From Adenanthera pavonina (taxonomy: Eukaryota; Streptophyta; Magnoliopsida; Fabales; Fabaceae): a stretch of 64,000 bases of DNA. How positions within the stretch are numbered: the first letter of the stretch is position 1; each line of letters opens with the position of its first letter. The notes under the pieces were generated by a model that saw only the letters and a list, made by a program, of their open reading frames with translations, ran no database searches and was not told where the DNA came from. The stretch is from NCBI GenBank assembly GCA_026686845.1, contig JAIVEN010000012.1, forward strand, positions 188,501-252,500, in the 5' to 3' direction. The position numbers and the translations under genes are program-made. Positions 57,212 to 64,000 of this stretch are shown piece by piece.

Positions 57212-57850
57212 ATGAAGCCGTCTGCATCATTTACAGTCTTCTTCTTCCTTCTTTTTACCTTTACTACTACCACCACCACCACCACGATAGCACAAGATGT
57301 CATTGACACGGATGGCAACATGGTGAGAAATGGTGGAATATACTACTTAAACCCTATAGGAAGTGGGATAACGATTGCTCCCATTTGGGATGCAAATTTT
57401 GCCTCCTGCAGACTCATTGTGGTTGATGTTTAGACCAATGGAGGACGGGAAATAGCGTTATCACATCCAATAATACCAACTTTCCTCCACACAAACTTTT
57501 CCTTATTCTTACAGTTCCCTGATTTGCCATCCAACTTGTGCACTAATAACTCCAATTGGGTCGTCACAAGGTCCCCTTCCGTTGCAATGCCTGTGATGGT
57601 CGATAATGCTCAAGAATTTGGTGATATTGTTGTTCATGGTTCGATCCTTCTCCAGCTCCATTTTGTTTATGAAGACAAGCATTTCTATAAGCTTGTCTTC
57701 TGTGAGAATGGAAAAGAGTGTAAAAACATTGGGATCCACTTTGACAGTCACAACCTCCGTCGTTTGGTGGTCACTGATACAGTGCCATTGATGTTCCAGA
57801 TTCACAAGGCATAGAGGACCTTCGACTCCGGCCTGTCTTAGGTGGTGTGA
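57212..57850 (+). pseudogene. Kunitz-type inhibitor pseudogene psiKTI-3
   Basis: This is a full-length KTI copy in one unbroken frame but with three early stops. TAG at 57431-57433 replaces the Trp codon TGG of KTI-1 and KTI-2 (residue 71 there). TAG at 57812-57814 replaces a CAG/Gln codon, and TAG at 57839-57841 replaces the Lys codon of the LSKVV end. The signal peptide (MKPSASFTVFFFLLFTF, with a longer Thr run), the Kunitz signature and all four cysteine positions are kept (second loop CENGKEC). No frameshift has occurred, so loss of function is recent or the downstream part was kept under constraint for some time. The promoter is hit by a LINE. Confidence 0.94.
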
Positions 57851-58569
57851 AGTGTGACTTTGTGGAGGTAGAGATAATAATGATGATGACAATGTGACAC
57901 ATACTAGCTTATTGCACTTTGTAAACCACTACTACTACATGTCGGTGCTTATCTTTATGATTATAATAATTATCACATTATCATCAGTTTGTAATACAAA
58001 CCAGTATTATGATATCGCACTGGGCCCTAATAAACGATATTGGGAGGTCGTGAATCTGAAATATTTTTCATATAAGTCATTTGTCATTACCTACAATTAG
58101 GAGATTGCTATTGATTTCACCCCTTGATACTTGAATTCAATTGTAGAGGGACTTAACCTCAAATTGATGGCTAAGAGCTTAGACTCCCAGACCACCTCCC
58201 TCAACGAAACAACTTTTCATATAACAATTCAAACATACTGAGAAGTGAAAACGCATTATTACATGCTATAAAAACATAGTACAATAATTTTTCTTTCGAA
58301 AGCCAAGCCTGCTGGCTAAAGTGACAACTTGGTATTTGATAACTTTTTGAGAATAACATTTTAGATCTTGTAAGGAAGTTAATTATAATTAAAATTCGTT
58401 TTCATCAAACCTTTTGTAATTTTTAGCTAAAATTTTTTATCTACAACTGAAATTCATCCATTTCTTAGTTTATATTTTTTAACTGTAATTAATTTCCACA
58501 GGCATGAGTGACCCATTTTGTCTTCTTTTGTAGTTTTGCACTCTTTTCATTCAAAGAAGAAAGAGATTG
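57851..58569 (+). other. psiKTI-3 downstream flank, no gene
   Basis: This matches the KTI-1 and KTI-2 downstream flanks with several deletions (for example about 58000-58030). No coding signal was seen. Confidence 0.75.
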
Positions 58570-58584
58570 AAAAAAGACAATATG

Positions 58585-58816
58585 GAACTAAGAGATTGAT
58601 CCTTAGGAATTGGAACGTATCTTTCCAGTTCTCTTGTAAGGTTCCTAATTTTCTGGATGATTTTACTGCTAGAATTGGACACACTTCTATAGATAATTTT
58701 TACATCTTTGATCAACCTCCACCTTAATTAGTTAAGTTGATGATTTGTAAGGTTGGCCCTTTGTACATAGCTCTTTATTAATTATTACTTATTAATAGAT
58801 ACAACTTTATTTAAAA
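58585..58816 (+). mobile_element. 5'-truncated L1-type LINE tail
   Basis: A 232-bp insertion ends in a short poly-A and is flanked by an exact 15-bp target-site duplication AAAAAAGACAATATG (58570-58584 and 58817-58831). The end of a LINE-like frame (IFDQPPP, stop) is followed by a short 3' tail. The empty site is seen after KTI-2 near 50097-50112. Confidence 0.85.
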
Positions 58817-58831
58817 AAAAAAGACAATATG

Positions 58832-59451
58832 TAATACGTTAATCTTGTCATAACGTTTGCTAGCCTTACTTTTGACGTGGCAACAAAATTCTTTATTTCG
58901 CGGTTCATGCGATGCTTTGCACAGCAAATTATAGTACCTTTTTATTTTTCATTGAAAACAAAATAAAACAATATACATGTATATGTGTCTTGTATGTACA
59001 TTTGAAAATATAGGTTTCATGTATATCATCACCATCACATGACTAAATAGGTTGGTCCAAATAACTAATTTTCTGGGGCGTAGGTTGGGTTGCCAACAAA
59101 AAAAACAGCCCAAAATAGAAATGAGCTTTTCATGATCTGACCACTTAGCGTATTTCAATTTTGTGATCCTTAGTGTCAATGTCTTCGTTATTGCTCCCCA
59201 TAAAATATTCTTGTTTTCAGCACATAGAGTAGCCATTATTTACAGAAATGAAGTTTTATTTTTTTAACGAAATAGAGGGTACAATGAAATTACGTTATGA
59301 AATTTCTAGAAGCTTACAAGCATACATTATATAAGAAAACAATTATTTTAATTTAAAAAAAAAACCAACAACGCAAGCATGGAAAAATAACCTAAAAAGC
59401 TAAAAAAGCTATATAATGCAGAAATTTGTTTAAGATGATGAATATTTGTAA
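58832..59451. other. KTI distal flank, no gene
   Basis: Partly homologous to 42640-42720 and 43740-43790 (TTAAGATGATGAATATT block at the end). The reverse-strand frame at 58949-59236 has no recognisable domain. Confidence 0.55.
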
Positions 59452-59462
59452 TAGCCCGCATA

Positions 59463-59591
59463 CAACAACAACAATATTAGCCTTGTCCCACTAATGGAAG
59501 GTCAGCTACATGGAACATACGACGTTATTGAGCTCTATCAAACATCATCTCTTCAGACAAATCACTTTTCAAGAGGTCATTCCTTATAACT
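59463..59591 (-). mobile_element. LINE 3' fragment
   Basis: On the minus strand this matches 56893-57018: a frame remnant around GTTATAAGGAATGACCTC, then AGTGGGACAAGGCTAATATTG and TTG repeats. It is truncated on its 5' side where LTR B5 begins. A possible fragment of a family B LTR start (TGTAATAGCCCGCAT, 59452-59466) precedes it. Confidence 0.82.
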
Positions 59592-61114
59592 TGTAACACC
59601 TTACACTAAAACACCTTATAACTTGACCAAATACTTCAGAAACCAACCAAATATAGCCCAAACATCTCAAATTTACCTTCCAAAACATCAAAGTAGCGGA
59701 AAATGCCACAAAACATCTCGAGAAACACCATAATAGCTGGAACAGTGTGTAAGGTCGTGGCCACTATACTACCGCTGTGACTCAAGTGCTCTCGGTTCAT
59801 TGGTACCGCGGCCTGCTTTTCTGGCGCTGCAGTGCCCCTTGTTGATGCCAAGTCAACAGAATTCAACTTTTGAGGCGACCTTCCGATATGTATAGCTTTA
59901 TGCTTGGATCTCTGATTGACCTGATTTCAAATCCTACAAGTCAATCTTGTTACAATCTAACCATAGACACCAATTTCACTTCAATTCATCTCTGTGTAGA
60001 GATTTTGGACACCTGATACCATTTTGCCCACTTTTGAACCAAAACTCACCACTTACAACTCCCATTTGCCATCAACGGCAATTTGACCATTTGGGACCAT
60101 TCACACAGGTCTTATTTGACTAAACCAATTTGTCCAAAGAGATTTCATCTCAAAGGAACCACTCCTCTGAGATTTGACCCCCTTGAACCCTAATTGACAA
60201 TGTGGGCTATAGGCTTTAAAACACATGAACAAGGCCCAATTCCACCTTTGGGCTCCCATACACTACCATACTGACTCTTTAATACCCAAACCATACAAGC
60301 ACTACAAAACATCATACTTATCACATTTAACACCATTCCACATCAATATCATCACAATCATCCCAATTCTCATGTCAATTACAAACACTATCCTACTTAG
60401 CACAACATACGTAGACATTTCACACATACACTATATAGACTTGGTATTCCCATATCTGGTATGCTACTCCCTTGTCTTCTCCGGACTAGTGCCAAAACCT
60501 TCATATGAAATGCTAGTTCATGGGAAAAGCGTATGAGACAAAGTCTCAATAACCGGAGACAACCACACACACACATATATACAACTCATACAAACTCATG
60601 AATGCAATATAAAATGGAATAGAATGCATGTCTCGCTTGCACATAGCTAAAACCACGGGCTGTCATCATGATAAGATATTTCGTATAGGTGATTCCCTCC
60701 CAACAATTGGTGAAGACTGATTCTGGGACATCACCAAACTCACCTCCTACTAGTGCACCCGGCCAAAGGTAACACTAATGTTCGGATCGTGGTTCTCCTT
60801 TCCCTTTCCCACCACGAATTGGTAGCAATTTAGGGAAGGTGCAGACCACTGTGCATCTTTCCCTCCTGGCCATAAGAGGTGATTTAGCCACAGGGATCTC
60901 ATCCCTATCCTCCCTTATCATATATCATATCATCTTATTTCATACCATCATCACCACCCGATCACCATATACCTCACAATGTCATGTGGTGATGCTTATA
61001 TCATATCATCATCATGTATCTTAATGTTATGCATGCATCATCTCATGTCACATCATCATCATCATCATATATAGCAATCATTCTCATCATAATCGTCATC
61101 CACTACGTGTCTAG
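59592..61114 (-). mobile_element. LTR family B, copy B5 (3' part)
   Basis: On plus it starts TGTAACACCTTAC, the reverse of the family B 3' terminus. It is collinear with B1 and B4, including the hairpin GAGAC-AAA-GTCTC (60535-60547). It is interrupted at TCTAG (61110-61114) by the family E LTR, at a point where other B copies continue CTAGCTG. The rest lies beyond the window or is lost. Confidence 0.87.
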
Positions 61115-63933
61115 TGTTAGAGATTGTACCCTAGGCCAATTATTATATTATGAACATTGTACTTCATTATGAAAAAAAATAAGGTGTTTTTCCTATTATT
61201 ACATTATTATATTGTTTGCATGTTTATCTTTATAATAATATCCTTGGATAAATCATTTTTATCCTAAATGTCTCTAGTCTATCATCTTTGTGGGAATAAT
61301 GATGAATTAAGGCTAGTATAAATTTGATTGATAATTATATGATAATTATGTATTTAAATAAAAATCAAAATCATAAGCTCTTGTTAGGGAATAGGCACTA
61401 GATCAACCCGTTATGAGATAGTTATATGGATCAAGTCATAAGCATATCTCATATATAATCATGCCACTAAGCCCTTAGACCTGAGATCACCATAGCTTCC
61501 TACTTAGGGAACACTATACTTTGGCATAGTAAAAAGTCACCTTTATTCGGGAGATCATAAAGGGTATGATCGAGCATAGTGAAACTCGTGTGGAGGAAGA
61601 TGAATGATCAAGATAGAATTTGTCCCTCTAATTAATGGAGAGATATATCTAGGCCTCTTGATGAGTGAGACTGAGAAATGTATGACTGTGCTCAAATGGA
61701 AGAATTTCAATTTGTTTTATCAGTCTGCTTGGAGATTGAGAAAATGATGGTCGAGTAAGATGAGGATGACATTTCGATGCCTTATACTTGACCCATATAT
61801 CATGGGACAAAAGGGATATGATCGGGTTATATGATAGGTTACATTTGATTACCGATCTCATATGATTTGGGTAGTCACAAGGTCTTGATAGAGGCCACTT
61901 ATGACTTGTGGGTCCAATAGTGTTATTGGCCTACTACCAATATTATATGAGTCTACAGAGTCGCACATAAGATCGGACCAACTCGAGTTATAATGTCTAG
62001 ATTCATTGAATCTAAAATGTGCCTAGATTCAATGAATCTAACATTCAATTTTGGGTGATTGAATTATATATATATATTTGATATATATATTATTATAAAA
62101 ATTTGAAGCATATATATATGTTTGATATGTTATATATTTGATATATATTATATTATTACAAAATATATATATATTATTCAAATTAATTTAAATGAATTAG
62201 TTTTTAAATTTAATTCTATGTCATAGATTTAAATTTAAACTAATGTCATGATCTAAATTTGATCTAGATTTGATTCTAAATTTAAATTTAAACTAATAAT
62301 CTAAATTTGATTTATATGATAAATTCAATTTAGATTTGATTTTGGATATAGATTAGATAGTTAGTTTAGATTTAATTTATTAGATAGATTTAAATTCAAA
62401 CTAATCTATTTTAATCAATATTTGATTTAGTTTAAATAATTGATTTAAATTAAACAAATATGAAATCTTCTCTATATATTGATATAGACTATCATTATTA
62501 GATACAGAATCAATTGAATTTCGACCAACCCTAGAAAGAGAGCAGCCGTACACTCAGAGAGCGGGACTGTATGGACGAATAGCAGGACTGTGCGAATGAA
62601 CGGTAGGACTACACAGACAAACAATGAAAACTATACAAACAAATAGTGAAAACTGTATAGATGAACAGCGAGACTGTATGAATGAATAATAGGACTTTAT
62701 GGAGAAACAGTAAAAAATGTTTGTCATGATCTAAATTTGATTTAGATTTGATTCTAAATTTAAATTTAAACCAATAATCTAAATTTGATTTATATGATAA
62801 ATTTAATTTAGATTTGATTCTGGATATAGATTAGATTGTTAGTTTAGATTTATTTTATTAGATAGATTTAAATTCAAACTAATCTATTTTAATCAATATT
62901 TGATTTAGTTTAAATAATTGATTTAAATTAAACAAATATGAAATCTTCTCTATATATTGATATAGACTATCATTATTAGATACAAAATCAATTGAATTTC
63001 GACCAACCCTAGAAAGAGAGCAGCCGTACACTCAGAAAGTGGGACTGTACGGATGAACAGCAGGACTGTGCGAATGAATAGTAGTACTACACGGACAAAC
63101 AACGAAACTATACAAACAAATAGTGAAAACTGTACAGACGAACAACGAGATTGTATGAATGAATAATGGGACTGTACGGAGAAACAATAAAACATGTTTG
63201 TCATGATCTAAGTTTGATTTAGATTTGATTCTAAATTTAAATTTAAACTAATAATCTAAATTTGATTTATATGATAAATTCAATTTAGATTTGATTCTAG
63301 ATATAGATTAGATTTATTTTATTAGATAGATTTAAATTCAAACTAATATATTTTAATCAATATTTGATTTAGTTTAAATAATTGATTTAAATTGAACAAA
63401 TATGAAATCTTCTCTATATATTGATATAGATTATCATTATTAGATACACAATCAATTGAATTTCAACAAACCCTAGAAAGAGAGCAGCCGTACACTCAGA
63501 GAGGGGGACTGTATGGATGAACAACAGGACTATATGAACGAACAGTAGGACTACACGGACAAATAATGAAAACTATACAAACAAATAGTGAAAAGTTTAT
63601 AGACGAACAACGGGACTGTATGAACGAACAATGGGATTGTATGGAGAAACAGTAAAAATTGTACAGACAAACAGTAAAACTATTTGAACGTACAGATGTT
63701 TACAAGTAAAGGTGCTAACACGCCATTCAAGTTGGACTCACCGTTCGTGTAGATACCGGTAGATGGAGTTGATTAGACGTGTTAGTTCCTGCGGTTTGAC
63801 AAAACGAAAAGAACACCAAGGGACGCACCAGAGGTAAATTCTTCTTCTACATCTTGATTTAAGCAATGTTGACGAATTCGTGGGAGGGATTTTGGTTGAG
63901 TTTTTCGGTTGCGCGCGTACCGAATTCCTAACA
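61115..63933 (+). mobile_element. LTR family E (5' LTR, 2819 bp)
   Basis: It starts TGTTAGAGATTG and ends GAATTCCTAACA, followed after one base by a tRNA-Met primer-binding site. It is therefore the 5' LTR of an element whose body lies right of the window. It carries three tandem units of about 478 bp (62244-63680). The target-site duplication cannot be checked because the 3' LTR is not present. No gene lies inside it; the reverse frame at 62950-63204 is repeat sequence. Confidence 0.85.
62244..63680 (+). repeat. Three 478-bp tandem units with inner 22-bp arrays
   Basis: Units start at 62244, 62722 and 63199, each with TGTCATGATCTAA, so the period is 478 and 477 bp. Each unit has an AT-rich first part and, after CCTAGAAAGAGAGCAGCCGT, about seven subunits of 20-22 bp of the form GGACTGTACGGACGAACAG. 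The third unit lacks about 12 bp. Confidence 0.9.
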
Positions 63934-63934
63934 G

Positions 63935-63946
63935 TGGTACCAGAGC
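63935..63946 (+). other. Primer-binding site of the family E element
   Basis: TGGTACCAGAGC differs from the tRNA-Met complement TGGTATCAGAGC at one base. The sequence from here to 64000 is the start of the internal region, with no gene visible yet. Confidence 0.8.
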
Positions 63947-64000
63947 TACGTCAATGGTTGTTTAAGTTGAGTTCTTGAGTGAATATGATTGCATATATGT

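Noticed and set aside
62950..63204. Reverse-strand protein rich in Phe, Val and Ser repeats
   Set aside because: It is a translation of the tandem repeat in LTR E.
62244..63680. CRISPR-like repeat array
   Set aside because: The window is plant nuclear DNA; the repeats are direct tandem units without unique spacers, inside an LTR.

Overview
This is a gene-poor, transposon-rich stretch of a plant nuclear genome, almost certainly a eudicot. The evidence is intronless Kunitz-type protease inhibitor (KTI) genes with plant TATA promoters, long plant LTR retrotransposons, a plant pararetrovirus insertion, a CACTA transposase relic and plant LINE tails. The species cannot be named from the sequence. 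No rRNA, intact tRNA, CRISPR array or bacterial operon was seen. The only two genes that look intact are KTI-1 (45811-46437) and KTI-2 (48321-48953).

Layout. 1-7773: nested LTR elements on the KTI copy psiKTI-1, whose 3' part survives at 7774-8199. LTR family A interrupts the body of family B, a Ty3/gypsy element on the minus strand. Family B in turn sits inside another family A LTR that landed in the KTI coding sequence. 8678-25907: the relic of a CACTA DNA transposon. It carries an integrated caulimovirus-like genome (9042-17767), which is itself broken by a solo LTR (10070-11659), and a solo family A LTR (22551-25780). 25908-41590: a ladder of family A, B, C and D LTRs inserted into repeated copies of the KTI upstream flank. 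Most have exact 5-bp target-site duplications, so most are solo LTRs. 41591-43270: the downstream flank of a KTI copy whose gene body is missing.

43271-50582: the living part of the locus. KTI-1 and KTI-2 are tandem duplicates with the same TATA-to-ATG spacing of 82 bp and a visible duplication junction near 47622-47640. Their promoters differ: KTI-2 keeps a G-box that KTI-1 lacks. 50583-59451: a family A LTR, a small CACTA-like element holding a tRNA-derived SINE-like segment, a LINE insertion in a KTI promoter, pseudogene psiKTI-3 (57212-57850) and an L1 tail. 59452-64000: a truncated family B LTR cut by the 5' LTR of another retrotransposon (family E, 61115-63933), which has three 478-bp tandem units and a primer-binding site at the window edge.

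What ties the window together is a small inhibitor cluster, probably for defence against herbivore or pathogen proteases (inference), repeatedly duplicated and hit by transposons. The less expected signals are structural. LTR families A and B share a hairpin at one position whose stem sequence changes with compensating bases. Families C and E carry arrays of short palindromic or direct-repeat words. LTR D carries a cluster of heat-shock-element-like motifs. Two KTI pseudogenes share one late stop codon.
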